Part shown: positions 42,772 through 51,974 of the stretch, one piece after another
Layout of the letters: every line of letters starts with the position of its first letter
Position numbering within the stretch: the first letter of the stretch is position 1
NCBI RefSeq assembly: GCF_020171845.1
Contig: NZ_JAIVAM010000002.1
Location: forward strand, 248,001-312,000
From: Cytobacillus kochii
GTDB lineage: Bacteria; Bacillota; Bacilli; Bacillales; Cytobacillaceae
Direction: 5' to 3'
Length of the DNA stretch: 64,000 nt
Notes under the pieces: model-generated
What the model was told of the DNA's origin: nothing
Seen by the model: the letters and a program-made list of their open reading frames with translations, nothing else
The model's database searches: none
Program-made: the position numbers and the translations under genes

Positions 42772-43950
42772 ATGAAGTTAACAGTAAAACCGTCATACAT
42801 AAAGAAGTATAAGGAAGGTTTTCCATTAATAAATGAACAATCTGTTGAACGAATTCCTCAAATGACAGAAGGAACGATTGTTGAGCTAGTGAATGAAAAG
42901 GGGCAGTTTCTCTGTAAAGGTTACTATGGAATTCAAAATAAAGGTAGAGGTTGGGTATTAACGAAAAACCAGCATGAACGAATAGACCAAGCCTTTTTTA
43001 TGGAAAAGCTGAAGGCAGCAGTAAATCATAGACAAAAACTTTTTAACGACCCAGAAACGACTGCTTTTAGAATATTTAATGGAGAAGGCGATGGTGTTGG
43101 AGGCGTTACAATAGATTACTATGATACGTATTATTGCATTAGTTGGTATAGTGAAGGTATCTATCAATTCAAACAGGAGATTATTAGGGCATTAGAGCAA
43201 TGTATGCCAGTGAAGGCCATTTATGAAAAGAAAAGATTTAATCATAAAGGGCAGTATGTAGAAGATGATGATTTTGTTTGTGGAGAAAAGCCGACATTTC
43301 CTATTATCGTTAAGGAAAACGGGATAAACTATCCAATCTATCTTAATGATGGCGCTATGGTTGGGGTTTTCCTAGATCAAAGAGAAGTAAGGAAAAAAAT
43401 AAGAGATCAATATGCTGATGGTAAAACAATCTTGAATACATTCTCATATACGGGAGCTTTTTCGGCAGCAGCTGCATTGGGCGGTGCAGTGAAAACAACG
43501 AGTGTCGATTTGGCTAATCGGAGTAAAGCGAAGACAATCGAAATGTTTAGTGTAAATGGGATTGATTATGAAGAACAGGATATCATTGTTGAAGATGTAT
43601 TCAAATACTTTAAATATGCGGTGAGAAAAAATTTATCATTCGATCTTGTCATTTTAGATCCACCTAGTTTTGCACGATCAAAAAAACATACTTTTAGTGT
43701 TGCAAAAGATTATGCTGCTTTATTAGAAGAAGCTATCGCGATTACTAATCAAGGAGGGATCATTGTTGCTTCATCTAATGCAAGTAATGTGCCGATGAAA
43801 AAGTTTAAAACATTTGTCTCAAAAGCATTTGCAACAAGCAATGAAAAGTATAAGATTCTTGAAGAATATTCATTACCTATTGATTTTAAAACGATTTCTT
43901 CTTTTCCCGAAGGAGACTATCTTAAAGTTTTATTTATAAAGAAAGATTAA
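42772..43950 (+). CDS. Class I rRNA large-subunit methyltransferase (RlmI/YwbD-like)
   Basis: 392 residues. The N-terminal PUA-like domain (1-75) and middle EEHEE-type domain (about 75-185) precede a Rossmann methyltransferase domain with NTFSYTGAFSAAAALGGA (SAM loop), TSVDLANRS and the catalytic DPPSFARSKK. In E. coli RlmI methylates C1962 of 23S rRNA to 5-methylcytidine; the Bacillus homologue YwbD is assumed to act alike. AAGGTGGAGCG lies before the ATG. Single gene with a strong terminator. Confidence 0.88.
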   Translation: MKLTVKPSYIKKYKEGFPLINEQSVERIPQMTEGTIVELVNEKGQFLCKGYYGIQNKGRGWVLTKNQHERIDQAFFMEKLKAAVNHRQKLFNDPETTAFRIFNGEGDGVGGVTIDYYDTYYCISWYSEGIYQFKQEIIRALEQCMPVKAIYEKKRFNHKGQYVEDDDFVCGEKPTFPIIVKENGINYPIYLNDGAMVGVFLDQREVRKKIRDQYADGKTILNTFSYTGAFSAAAALGGAVKTTSVDLANRSKAKTIEMFSVNGIDYEEQDIIVEDVFKYFKYAVRKNLSFDLVILDPPSFARSKKHTFSVAKDYAALLEEAIAITNQGGIIVASSNASNVPMKKFKTFVSKAFATSNEKYKILEEYSLPIDFKTISSFPEGDYLKVLFIKKD

Positions 43951-43951
43951 T

Positions 43952-43997
43952 AAAAAGCTACAGGGTACAGCACTACAGTATCCTGTAGCTTTTTTTG
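43952..43997 (+). terminator. Terminator of RlmI-like gene
   Basis: AAAAAGCTACAGG pairs with CCTGTAGCTTTTT, with inner GTAC/GTAT pairing, ending in T7. Confidence 0.92.
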
Positions 43998-44044
43998 CAA
44001 ATAATTGTTAATTATTTTTGTAGAATAAATTTTTAGAATAATTG

Positions 44045-44104
44045 TTGTTTTTTTAATTTTTTCTTGTATACTTGTAATACAAGATTGGAATTAAAACGTT
44101 TTCA
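44045..44104 (+). promoter_or_regulatory. Promoter, GntR operator and cre-like site of 2-hydroxy-acid operon
   Basis: TTGTTT (44045-44050), 16 bases, TATACT (44067-44072) form a promoter. CTTGTAATACAAG (44071-44083) is a palindrome whose core TTGTAATACAA fits the FadR/FCD-subfamily GntR consensus TNGTNNNACNA; it overlaps the -10 end and start. TTAAAACGTTTTCA (44091-44104) is one mismatch from cre. The operon's own GntR gene makes substrate-induced derepression plus catabolite control likely. Confidence 0.75.
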
Positions 44105-44125
44105 TTTGTTGAAAGGGGGAGAATT

Positions 44126-45142
44126 ATGAAAGGTAAAAGAATAAAAATTACAATCTCGATCGCTGCCATTATTTTTCTTACCATTTTTGGTATTAAGACG
44201 GCTGCTGATAATGAAGATAAAACCTTTTTATCCGTAGCGACAGCTTCAACAGGTGGTACCTATTATCCGATTGGAGTGGGTATGGCCAATATATGGAGTT
44301 ATGAATTAAAGGATAAGAAAATTCAAGCAAGTGGACAATCTTCTGCTGGTTCGATTGAAAATATCGAGCTTTTAAGAGAGGGAGAAGCCCATTTAGCTAT
44401 TCTTCAAGGGTTAATTTCATCCCAAGCTTATGCTGGAGATGATGGTTTTGCAGGTAAGCCTTATAAAGACTTACGTACTGTGGCTATGTTATGGCCCAAT
44501 GTAGAACATTTTGTGTTAATGGATAATGCTATTGAAACCGGTAACATTTCAGACATTGATGGCACTCGTTTTTCCGTTGGTCCCCAAGCAAGCGGAACTG
44601 AACAATCAACTGTTGTAATGATGGAAGGGTTGGAATTAACTAAAGCTAATATATCACCAGAGTATCTTGGTTATAACGATACGGTTTCTGCAATGAGAGA
44701 TGGTAGATTAGACGGTGGATCCTTACCAGCCGGCATCCCAATCTCAGCAATTACGGATATGTTTGCTAGTAATGTCAAAGCTAGTATTCTTGAAGTAACA
44801 GATGAACAGTTAGATAAAATTAACGCTGTTTCAAACACTTGGTACCCTTATACGATTCCTGGAGGAACTTATCCTCGTGTAGAGGAGGATATCCAAACCA
44901 TTGCACAGCCTAACCTTTTATCTACAACAAAAGATATTGACGAAGAGACAATTTATACGTTAACAAAAACGCTTTATGAGAATCTAGACAAAATGTATGA
45001 AGTGCATAATTCTGCAAAAGAAATTACTTTAGAGACAGCACTTGATGGGGTGACTGTACCTTTACATGCAGGTGCTTACAAATACTTTAAAGAAGTTGGT
45101 TTAGAGATTCCTGAAGAATTAATTCCGCCAGAGGCAAAATAA
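44126..45142 (+). CDS. TAXI-family TRAP transporter solute-binding protein
   Basis: 338 residues. An N-terminal signal peptide or anchor (about 7-27) is followed by a TAXI domain: SVATASTGGTYYPIGVGMANI, GSIENIELLREGEAHLAILQG, VGPQASGTEQSTV and LDGGSLPAGIP. TAXI proteins capture organic acids for TRAP permeases. AAAGGGGGAG precedes the ATG. First gene of a six-gene operon with a fused permease directly after and oxidoreductases for 2-hydroxy acids further on, so the ligand is probably a 2-hydroxy acid. Confidence 0.9.
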   Translation: MKGKRIKITISIAAIIFLTIFGIKTAADNEDKTFLSVATASTGGTYYPIGVGMANIWSYELKDKKIQASGQSSAGSIENIELLREGEAHLAILQGLISSQAYAGDDGFAGKPYKDLRTVAMLWPNVEHFVLMDNAIETGNISDIDGTRFSVGPQASGTEQSTVVMMEGLELTKANISPEYLGYNDTVSAMRDGRLDGGSLPAGIPISAITDMFASNVKASILEVTDEQLDKINAVSNTWYPYTIPGGTYPRVEEDIQTIAQPNLLSTTKDIDEETIYTLTKTLYENLDKMYEVHNSAKEITLETALDGVTVPLHAGAYKYFKEVGLEIPEELIPPEAK

Positions 45143-45154
45143 GGAGGTTAGAAA

Positions 45155-47128
45155 ATGTCGAATGTAAAAGGGGATGCCGTAACAGCAAATCAACAAGGCT
45201 TAGATAAAGAGGCTGGCGGAGGTATGCGCGTATTGCATGGTTCGTATGCCAAGGTTGTAGCGATATTAGCTATTTTATTATCTATATTTTCCATTTATTC
45301 AAATGGGCTTTCAAATATTCAGGAGATTTATAGAAATTTAATATTTCTAGGTTTTATTCTCGTTTTAACATTTTTATTATATCCCGCAAGGTCTTCATCA
45401 AAAAGTGGGCGTTTTACATTAGCTGATTATTTGTTTGTTGCATTAGCAATCTTGGGTGTAGGTTATTTAATTATCAATTATACAACCATTCATGTTGATC
45501 GCGGCTCACAGCCAATTTTAATTGATTATATTTTCGGTGCTATTACTATTATTGTATTGTTTGAAGCAGCAAGAAGAGCTGTAGGTCTATTTATCCCGAT
45601 CCTTTGTGGTATTTCTGTTATCTATGCCTTATTTGGGACGATTTTTCCGTGGATATTTGGCCATGCTGGGTTCTCTTTAGAACGTTTGCTATACCGTTTA
45701 TATATGACCACTGAAGGCGTCTTAGGTCTTACATTATCAACTGCATCAACCTTTATCGTTATGTTTATCTTATTCGGTGCCTTTTTATCTGCAAGTGGTG
45801 CAACACAACTATTTAACGATTTAGCGTTAGCTATTGCAGGTAGAAAAAGAGGTGGGCCTGCACAGGTAGCTGTTATATCTAGTGCTTTAACAGGGTCATT
45901 AAGTGGGAGTGCTGTAGCAAATGTTGCCACAACAGGAGCTTTTACGATCCCGTTAATGAAATCAATTGGTTTAAAACCAAAATTTGCTGGCGCAGTTGAA
46001 GCAGCAGCATCTACTGGTGGAATGATTATGCCACCAATCATGGGTGCAGCAGCTTTTATCATGGCTGGATTCTTAGGTGTTTCCTATACTACTGTTATTC
46101 TCGCAGCAATTATCCCAAGTTTCTTATATTATATCGCTCTCATCTTTGCGATTGATATAGAAGCGAAAAAACAAGGGTTAAAAGGGATCAGTAAGGAGAA
46201 TATACCAAATGTTTTACAAGTGTTAAAGGAAAGAGGCGTACTGATTGTTCCTATTATAGTGGTTATAGGAACATTACTGATTGGTAAAACAGCATTATTT
46301 GCAGGTTTTGCAGGTATCGGTTCCGTTATTGTTGCCAGTTGGTTAACGAAAGATAAGTCTAATAGAATCACAATTAAGAAAATGATTGAAGCATTTATCG
46401 ATGGAGGGAAAGGGACAATACAAGTAGGTATCGCTTGTGCCGCAATCGGTATTATTATTTGTGTTGTTACTATGACAGGTATAGGTTCAACACTAGCTTT
46501 TAATATTGTTGATTTAACCGGTGGACAGCTTTGGTTAATCCTTATTGTCGTTATGCTAACTTGTATTGTGCTAAGTATGGGATTACCATCTACCGCACTA
46601 TACATTGTTGTTGCTGTAACTGCTGCACCTGCATTAGTAGAGGCTGGTGTACAACCAATTGCAGCTCATTTCTTTGTATTCTGGTTCGGTGCTCTTTCAA
46701 ATATTACACCACCAGTAGCGCTTGCATCTTATACGGCAGCAGGGATTGCCGGAGCAAATGCAATGAAAACGTCATGGGAAGCTTTAAGACTTTCATTAGC
46801 AGGATTTATTATTCCGTTTATGATTGCATACAATCCAATACTATTACTCCAATCACCGGATGGCGGTAGTGTGGAAATTCTTTCTGTTATACTAGTATTA
46901 ATTACTAGTACTCTAGGAGTCTATGCGCTAGCTGTTTCTATGGGGAATTACTTGAATACTTACTTACATGTAATTGAAAGAATTTTATTATTTTTCGGTG
47001 CATTGATGCTCATTAAACCAGGTATTATTACTGATGTTTCTGGTCTGGCTTTATGTGCACTTGTATTCAGTATTCATTTAATTCGTACAAGAAAGGAGAC
47101 AAGTAAGGGTGTAGAGGTGAATATGTAA
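45155..47128 (+). CDS. TRAP transporter permease, fused 4TM/12TM subunits
   Basis: 657 residues, the usual size of DctQM fusions that pair with TAXI proteins. The Q-like part (about 30-160) is followed by the M-like domain with SGSAVANVATTGAFTIPLMKSIG, EAAASTGGMIMPPIMGAAAF, GLPSTALYIVVAVTAAPAL and FGALSNITPPVALASY, the conserved pore hairpins. A sodium gradient drives it. AAGGAGG precedes the ATG 12 bases after the binding-protein gene. It works with the upstream TAXI protein. Confidence 0.92.
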   Translation: MSNVKGDAVTANQQGLDKEAGGGMRVLHGSYAKVVAILAILLSIFSIYSNGLSNIQEIYRNLIFLGFILVLTFLLYPARSSSKSGRFTLADYLFVALAILGVGYLIINYTTIHVDRGSQPILIDYIFGAITIIVLFEAARRAVGLFIPILCGISVIYALFGTIFPWIFGHAGFSLERLLYRLYMTTEGVLGLTLSTASTFIVMFILFGAFLSASGATQLFNDLALAIAGRKRGGPAQVAVISSALTGSLSGSAVANVATTGAFTIPLMKSIGLKPKFAGAVEAAASTGGMIMPPIMGAAAFIMAGFLGVSYTTVILAAIIPSFLYYIALIFAIDIEAKKQGLKGISKENIPNVLQVLKERGVLIVPIIVVIGTLLIGKTALFAGFAGIGSVIVASWLTKDKSNRITIKKMIEAFIDGGKGTIQVGIACAAIGIIICVVTMTGIGSTLAFNIVDLTGGQLWLILIVVMLTCIVLSMGLPSTALYIVVAVTAAPALVEAGVQPIAAHFFVFWFGALSNITPPVALASYTAAGIAGANAMKTSWEALRLSLAGFIIPFMIAYNPILLLQSPDGGSVEILSVILVLITSTLGVYALAVSMGNYLNTYLHVIERILLFFGALMLIKPGIITDVSGLALCALVFSIHLIRTRKETSKGVEVNM

Positions 47129-47141
47129 AGGAGATTAATAA

Positions 47142-47837
47142 ATGAAAATTGAACGGAAGAAGATATCGGCACAAGTATTAGAGCAATTAAATGAAAAAAT
47201 TAAAAGTAAAGAGTTTCCGCCCAACCAACCATTACCTTCTGAGAATGAATTGGCGAAATTATTTGGTGTAAGCCGCCCTCCTGTTAGGGAGGCACTCAGT
47301 GTCTTATCAGCAAGTGGGATTATTGAATCAAGACAAGGTGGCCGAAGTTATGTTAAAGAATTACATCTTGTCGATATGATGGACCGCTTAACATTGCAAT
47401 ATATTTCATTAGAAGAGGTTTTTGAGTTATTGGAATTAAGGATGATAATGGAAACAGAGGCCGCTGCTCTAGCTGCTAATCGTCGTAATTCTTCCGACTT
47501 AGAGAAAATAAAGAACGCGTTAAAAGGGCTAGAGGAGACACTTACAAACCCTGATGAAGTGGGCCTTCAAGCTGATTTAGATTTTCATAAATATATGATT
47601 GAAGCAACTAAGAATAGCTTTATGGTAGGGGTCATGGATAATATCGGTGACCTTTACCGTAAGGCTGTCGCTTTTTCATTAAAGAAGAACTTAGGATTAC
47701 AAAGAAAAAGAGAAAGCGTTTATCTTGAGCATGAAGCGATATATAAAGCGATTGAAAGTCAAGATGAAGAAAATGCAAGAAAGGCAATGAAGAATCATCT
47801 ACAAAATGTACGGAAGAAATTAAGGGAAGAAAAGTAA
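47142..47837 (+). CDS. GntR-family regulator, FadR (FCD) subfamily
   Basis: 231 residues. The N-terminal winged helix (about 5-70) has PLPSENELAKLFGVSRPPVREALSVLSASG; the C-terminal FCD domain (about 85-220) has the metal/ligand pattern E..LEL.M..E, D.DFHKYMIEATKN and HEAIYKAIESQDEENARKAM. FCD regulators such as LldR and GlcC sense lactate or glycolate. It lies inside the operon it probably controls and matches the FCD-type palindrome at the promoter. AAAGGAG precedes the ATG, 13 bases after the permease gene. Confidence 0.92.
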   Translation: MKIERKKISAQVLEQLNEKIKSKEFPPNQPLPSENELAKLFGVSRPPVREALSVLSASGIIESRQGGRSYVKELHLVDMMDRLTLQYISLEEVFELLELRMIMETEAAALAANRRNSSDLEKIKNALKGLEETLTNPDEVGLQADLDFHKYMIEATKNSFMVGVMDNIGDLYRKAVAFSLKKNLGLQRKRESVYLEHEAIYKAIESQDEENARKAMKNHLQNVRKKLREEK

Positions 47838-47854
47838 AGGAAGAAGGTGCCATC

Positions 47855-49270
47855 ATGTTGACAGATGAGATGGTCGAACAATTTCAAAATGCCATAAAAT
47901 CTCCAACGAGAATGTTAAAAGAAAAAGCGGATTTAGTCTCTTATTCATATGATGGGTCGTTCGGTACTTATTTACCTGAATTAGTCATACAGCCAATGTC
48001 AACACAGGAAGTTGTGTCTATCGTAAAGGTGGCCAATCAATATAGAGTCCCTTTATACCCAAGAGGTCGAGGAACTAGTCTAAGTGGTGGGCCGTTGCCT
48101 GTTCATGGCGGAGTGGTCCTGGACTTTTCACAGTGGAATCAAAAATTAGAAATAGATAGTGATGATACAATTGCTGTTGTTTCGCCAGGAGTATTGACAG
48201 CTGAAATAGACAAAGCAGCGAAAAAATATGGGCTGATGTATCCTCCTGATCCGAGTAGTGCGCATGTGTCAACGATAGGTGGTAACTTAGCTGAAAATGC
48301 TGGTGGACCAAGAGGTTTAAAGTATGGGGTAACAAAGGATTATGTGTTGGGGTTAGAAGTCGTTACACCTGAGGGAGAGGTCATTAAAACAGGTGGTCGT
48401 ACAATTAAAAATGTTACTGGCTATGACTTAACTAAGCTGATAGTCGGATCTGAAGGTACTTTAGGAATTATTACTGAAGCAACACTACAACTAGTTCCAC
48501 GGCCACAAGCAACTGGAACGATGATGGTTATTTTCGATGATATTGTCGATGCAGGAAGAGCCATATCAAAAGTTCTCACTTCTGGGATATTACCTTCTAA
48601 GATGGAGATTATGGATCAAGCTTCTATTATAGCTGTTGAAGAATATGAATCAGTCGGACTTCCGACCGATGTTGATGCCATTATTCTTATAGAATTAGAT
48701 GGTCATCCAGTGGCGATTGCTGATGAGTGTAAACAAGTAGAGCAAGTTTGCTTAATGGTAGGAGCACGAGAAGTTCAGATAGCAGCGAATGATGTGGCTG
48801 CAGCGAAACTCTGGAAAGCGAGGAAACTTGTCTCCCCAGCGATTGTGAGAAAAAAACCAACGAAAATTTCTGAGGATGCGACAATCCCAAGAAGTAAAAT
48901 CCCAGAAATGTTTAAACGGCTAAAACAAATTAAAGAAAAATACAATATAGATTTAGTAGTATTCGGGCATGCAGGTGATGGTAATCTCCATCCAAATATT
49001 ATTACTGATAAACGGGATAAAGAGGAAATGAAGAGAGTCGAACTTGCTGTAGCTGAGATATTCGAAACAGCTATACAATTAGGTGGAACTTTATCAGGGG
49101 AACATGGCATCGGCACAATGAAGACACCGTTTATGAAAATGGAGCTAGGGGAGGCTGGATTAGATATGATGAAAAGAATGAAGAGCGCATGGGATCCTAA
49201 AAATATCATGAATCCTGGTAAGGTTTTTCCCGAAAATGAAAATCAAAGGCTCGTATTAGTCGATGAATAA
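47855..49270 (+). CDS. glcD: FAD-linked 2-hydroxy-acid oxidoreductase, GlcD/D2HGDH-like
   Basis: 471 residues, VAO/PCMH superfamily. FAD-binding segments are YPRGRGTSLSGGPLPVHGG and the SSAHVSTIGGNLAENAGGPRGL loop; the C-terminal substrate half has FGHAGDGNLHPNI and SGEHGIGTMK, where the histidines bind metal and substrate. Homologues oxidise glycolate (GlcD), D-lactate or D-2-hydroxyglutarate. No GlcE subunit is present; the GlcF-like Fe-S gene follows with an 8-base overlap, so these two form the complex. The neighbouring L-2-hydroxyglutarate oxidase makes D-2-hydroxyglutarate a plausible substrate. Confidence 0.88.
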   Translation: MLTDEMVEQFQNAIKSPTRMLKEKADLVSYSYDGSFGTYLPELVIQPMSTQEVVSIVKVANQYRVPLYPRGRGTSLSGGPLPVHGGVVLDFSQWNQKLEIDSDDTIAVVSPGVLTAEIDKAAKKYGLMYPPDPSSAHVSTIGGNLAENAGGPRGLKYGVTKDYVLGLEVVTPEGEVIKTGGRTIKNVTGYDLTKLIVGSEGTLGIITEATLQLVPRPQATGTMMVIFDDIVDAGRAISKVLTSGILPSKMEIMDQASIIAVEEYESVGLPTDVDAIILIELDGHPVAIADECKQVEQVCLMVGAREVQIAANDVAAAKLWKARKLVSPAIVRKKPTKISEDATIPRSKIPEMFKRLKQIKEKYNIDLVVFGHAGDGNLHPNIITDKRDKEEMKRVELAVAEIFETAIQLGGTLSGEHGIGTMKTPFMKMELGEAGLDMMKRMKSAWDPKNIMNPGKVFPENENQRLVLVDE

Positions 49271-50525
49271 TCAATTAGCATACGAAGAAACATTTGATTG
49301 TGTCCAATGTGGGTATTGCTTACCTGCCTGCCCGACTTATACGACAATGGGAAAAGAAAGGCATTCGCCTAGAGGAAGAATTAATTTAGTACAGATGGCT
49401 TCTGAGGGTAAAATTTCGATTCAAGAAATAGAAGATTCGATGGAATTATGCCTTGGCTGCAGAGCATGTGAGACCGCTTGTCCGACCAATGTTCAATACG
49501 GAAAAATTTTATCTTCTTATAAAGAAGTGAAAATGGAGCAGGAAGGTAGTTCACTTATTAATCGCTTGGCGATGAAAAAAGGTCTTGCGAATAAAAGCAT
49601 GTTGAATACAATGAATCTTTCCTTGAGGTTTTATCAACAATCCGGCATTGAAAAATTAGGCAAAGTCACAAAAGGGATTCAGGTACTACCTGAGAATTTG
49701 CGTGCATTTGAAGCCATTATACCTAATATAACAAAGCCTGATAAGGAACTTAGAAAAGGGACACTTATCCCAGATACTGAAACAAAACTAAAAGTCGCCT
49801 TTTTTACTGGATGTATCATGGATGTGTTTTTTGCTAAAATCAATGATCTAAGTATAAAGTTGCTTCAGCATGCTGGATGTGAAGTAACCGTAATAAAAAA
49901 CCAAACTTGTTGTGGAGCGTTACAGCATCATGAGGGTGATAGCGAGACCACCAAACAATTAGCAAAAGAAAACATCGTTGCATTTGAAAAAGAGCACTAT
50001 GATTATATTGTTAATAGTATTGGTGGATGTGGTGCGATGTTAGTTGAATATGATCAACTGCTTCAGTCTGAACCAGAATGGGTTGAACGAGCAAAAGGAT
50101 TTGCTGAAAAAAGTAAAGACATTAGTGTGATTTTAGCAGAGTTGGATATTGAATTTACGAAGAAGGTTGAAAAGAGAATTACATATCAACCCTCATGCCA
50201 TTTATCAAATGTGCAAAAAGTAAAAAAATCGCCATTAGAGTTAATTTATCGTATACCAGGAACAACGTATATTCCCCTTCCGGAAATGGATAGGTGTTGT
50301 GGCTCAGCAGGTACGTACAATGTATTTCATTATCAAGAATCAATGGAAATATTAGATGAAAAAATGTCTTATGTAAAAGAAACGATTCCAGAAGTAATTG
50401 TCACTTCCAATCCTGGTTGTCATTTGCAGATGTGTATGGGTGTGAAGCGTGAAGGATTAGAAAGTAAGGTTGAAGTCGTTCATATTGTCGAGATACTAGC
50501 AGAAGCATGTGGTTTAAAGAACTGA
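49263..50525 (+). CDS. glcF: Fe-S electron-transfer subunit, GlcF-like
   Basis: 420 residues. Two [4Fe-4S] motifs near the N-terminus, CVQCGYCLPACPTY (residues 13-26) and CLGCRACETACPT (about 63-75), and two CCG cysteine-rich domains with TCCGALQHHEGD and RCCGSAGTYN. Such subunits pass electrons from the FAD subunit to the quinone pool. No membrane helix. The ATG lies within the end of the GlcD-like gene. It ends 15 bases before lhgO. Confidence 0.92.
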   Translation: MNNQLAYEETFDCVQCGYCLPACPTYTTMGKERHSPRGRINLVQMASEGKISIQEIEDSMELCLGCRACETACPTNVQYGKILSSYKEVKMEQEGSSLINRLAMKKGLANKSMLNTMNLSLRFYQQSGIEKLGKVTKGIQVLPENLRAFEAIIPNITKPDKELRKGTLIPDTETKLKVAFFTGCIMDVFFAKINDLSIKLLQHAGCEVTVIKNQTCCGALQHHEGDSETTKQLAKENIVAFEKEHYDYIVNSIGGCGAMLVEYDQLLQSEPEWVERAKGFAEKSKDISVILAELDIEFTKKVEKRITYQPSCHLSNVQKVKKSPLELIYRIPGTTYIPLPEMDRCCGSAGTYNVFHYQESMEILDEKMSYVKETIPEVIVTSNPGCHLQMCMGVKREGLESKVEVVHIVEILAEACGLKN

Positions 50526-50540
50526 TAGAAGGTGAATAGG

Positions 50541-51722
50541 ATGTATGATTATATTATTATTGGTGGAGGAATTGTTGGTCTGTCCGTTGGGTTAGAACTA
50601 CTAGAACAAAAACCGGCACTAAAGATTGCTATCGTTGAAAAAGAAAGCCATGTAGCAGCACATCAGACAGGGCATAATAGTGGTGTTATTCATTCTGGTA
50701 TATATTATAAGCCAGGTAGTGAAAAAGCGAGATTAGCTAAAATCGGCGGACAATCCATGAAGGATTTTTGTGAAAGTAATGATATCGAATATGATATTTG
50801 CGGTAAAGTAATTGTCGCTAGTGAAGAAGAAGAGTTGCCACTATTAAATAATCTTTATAAAAGAGGGCTACAGAACGGACTTGATATTCATTTAATGGAA
50901 AAAGAAGAACTATTGGAAAGAGAACCACATGTAAATGGGAAAAGAGCCATCCATGTACCAATGGCAGGAATTGTTAACTATAGACAAGTGTCTGAAAAAA
51001 TGGCGGATATCATTCGCCATAAAGGTGGAGATATTCTCCTTAATCATGAAGTTGTGGCCATTCAAGAGGATAATAATGAAGTCGTTGTTATCACTGATCA
51101 AGGAGATATAAAAGGTCAATTTTATATCAACTGTGGTGGTCTACACTCCGATCGGATTGCGAAAAAGGCAAAATTATTAACTGATATGAAAATTGTCCCC
51201 TTTCGTGGTGAATACTATCAGCTGGTTGAGGAAAAACGTCATCTAGTGAAGCATTTAATTTATCCTGTTCCCAATCCAAAGTTCCCTTTCCTTGGCGTTC
51301 ATTTTACGAGAATGATTGGCGGTGCGATCGATGTCGGTCCAAATGCAGTATTGGGCTTCAAACGCGAAGGTTACCGGAAGACAGATATTCATTTACCGGA
51401 TTTATTTGAAGTGTTAGCATATAAGGGCTTTTGGAAGCTGGCAAGTGGTTATATGAAGGAAGGGATTGAGGAAATGATCCGTTCAGCCTCTAAACAGCTT
51501 TTCTTAAAGAATGTACAAAAACTTATGCCAGAAATACAAGCTTCAGACTTGAAAACTGGACCAGCAGGAGTAAGAGCACAAGCATTGAAGGATGACGGCT
51601 CATTAGTGGATGATTTTTACATACTGCCGAGCAAGCGTGCGATTCATGTATTAAATGCACCATCTCCTGCTGCAACGGCGTCAATTGAGATTGGTAAGGA
51701 AATTGTCAGAAAACTGATATAA
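50541..51722 (+). CDS. lhgO: L-2-hydroxyglutarate oxidase
   Basis: 393 residues from the ATG at 50541 behind GAAGGTG. DAO-family flavoprotein: dinucleotide motif YDYIIIGGGIVGLSVGLEL, then HQTGHNSGVIHSGIYYKPGS, a strong signature of LhgO, IVPFRGEYYQL and GPAGVRAQA near the C-terminus. LhgO oxidises L-2-hydroxyglutarate to 2-oxoglutarate and passes electrons to the quinone pool. Last gene of the operon; its presence is the main reason to suspect 2-hydroxyglutarate as substrate of the whole unit. Confidence 0.9.
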   Translation: MYDYIIIGGGIVGLSVGLELLEQKPALKIAIVEKESHVAAHQTGHNSGVIHSGIYYKPGSEKARLAKIGGQSMKDFCESNDIEYDICGKVIVASEEEELPLLNNLYKRGLQNGLDIHLMEKEELLEREPHVNGKRAIHVPMAGIVNYRQVSEKMADIIRHKGGDILLNHEVVAIQEDNNEVVVITDQGDIKGQFYINCGGLHSDRIAKKAKLLTDMKIVPFRGEYYQLVEEKRHLVKHLIYPVPNPKFPFLGVHFTRMIGGAIDVGPNAVLGFKREGYRKTDIHLPDLFEVLAYKGFWKLASGYMKEGIEEMIRSASKQLFLKNVQKLMPEIQASDLKTGPAGVRAQALKDDGSLVDDFYILPSKRAIHVLNAPSPAATASIEIGKEIVRKLI

Positions 51723-51747
51723 AAACTAAATTTTTTTGGAGATTGAG

Positions 51748-51777
51748 AGCTATAGACTTTTTTCTATAGCTTTTTTC
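51748..51777 (+). terminator. Terminator of 2-hydroxy-acid operon
   Basis: AGCTATAG pairs with CTATAGCT around an 8-base loop, followed by TTTTTCTTTTT. Confidence 0.85.
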
Positions 51778-51818
51778 TTTTTGTTTTAAGGTGAATGAGA
51801 CAAAAAGAGCTTAGGGGA

Positions 51819-51896
51819 TTGACATTAATCGCCTTTTTTCTATTTTATTTTTAAAAATTTCCCGGAAAATAAGTGGTCGAAGGAGATTAATGTCAA
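51819..51896. repeat. Twelve-base inverted repeat with 54-base gap
   Basis: TTGACATTAATC (51819-51830) and GATTAATGTCAA (51885-51896) are perfect inverted copies. They lie between the lhgO terminator and the DUF3888 gene. The left copy contains a -35-like TTGACA. They could be paired operators or a stem; no other support. Confidence 0.5.
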
Positions 51897-51974
51897 ACAG
51901 TAAATAGGAAGAAATTACAGCCGTTACTTATACAAATGCGGGAGAGGATAAAAGATAAAGGAGTGTGTTTGCAC

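Noticed and set aside
49263-50525. GlcF-like gene as anaerobic glycerol-3-phosphate dehydrogenase subunit GlpC or as LutA/LldE
   Set aside because: Gene partners are GlcD-like and LhgO, not GlpAB or LutBC, and the N-terminal double Fe-S motif fits GlcF.
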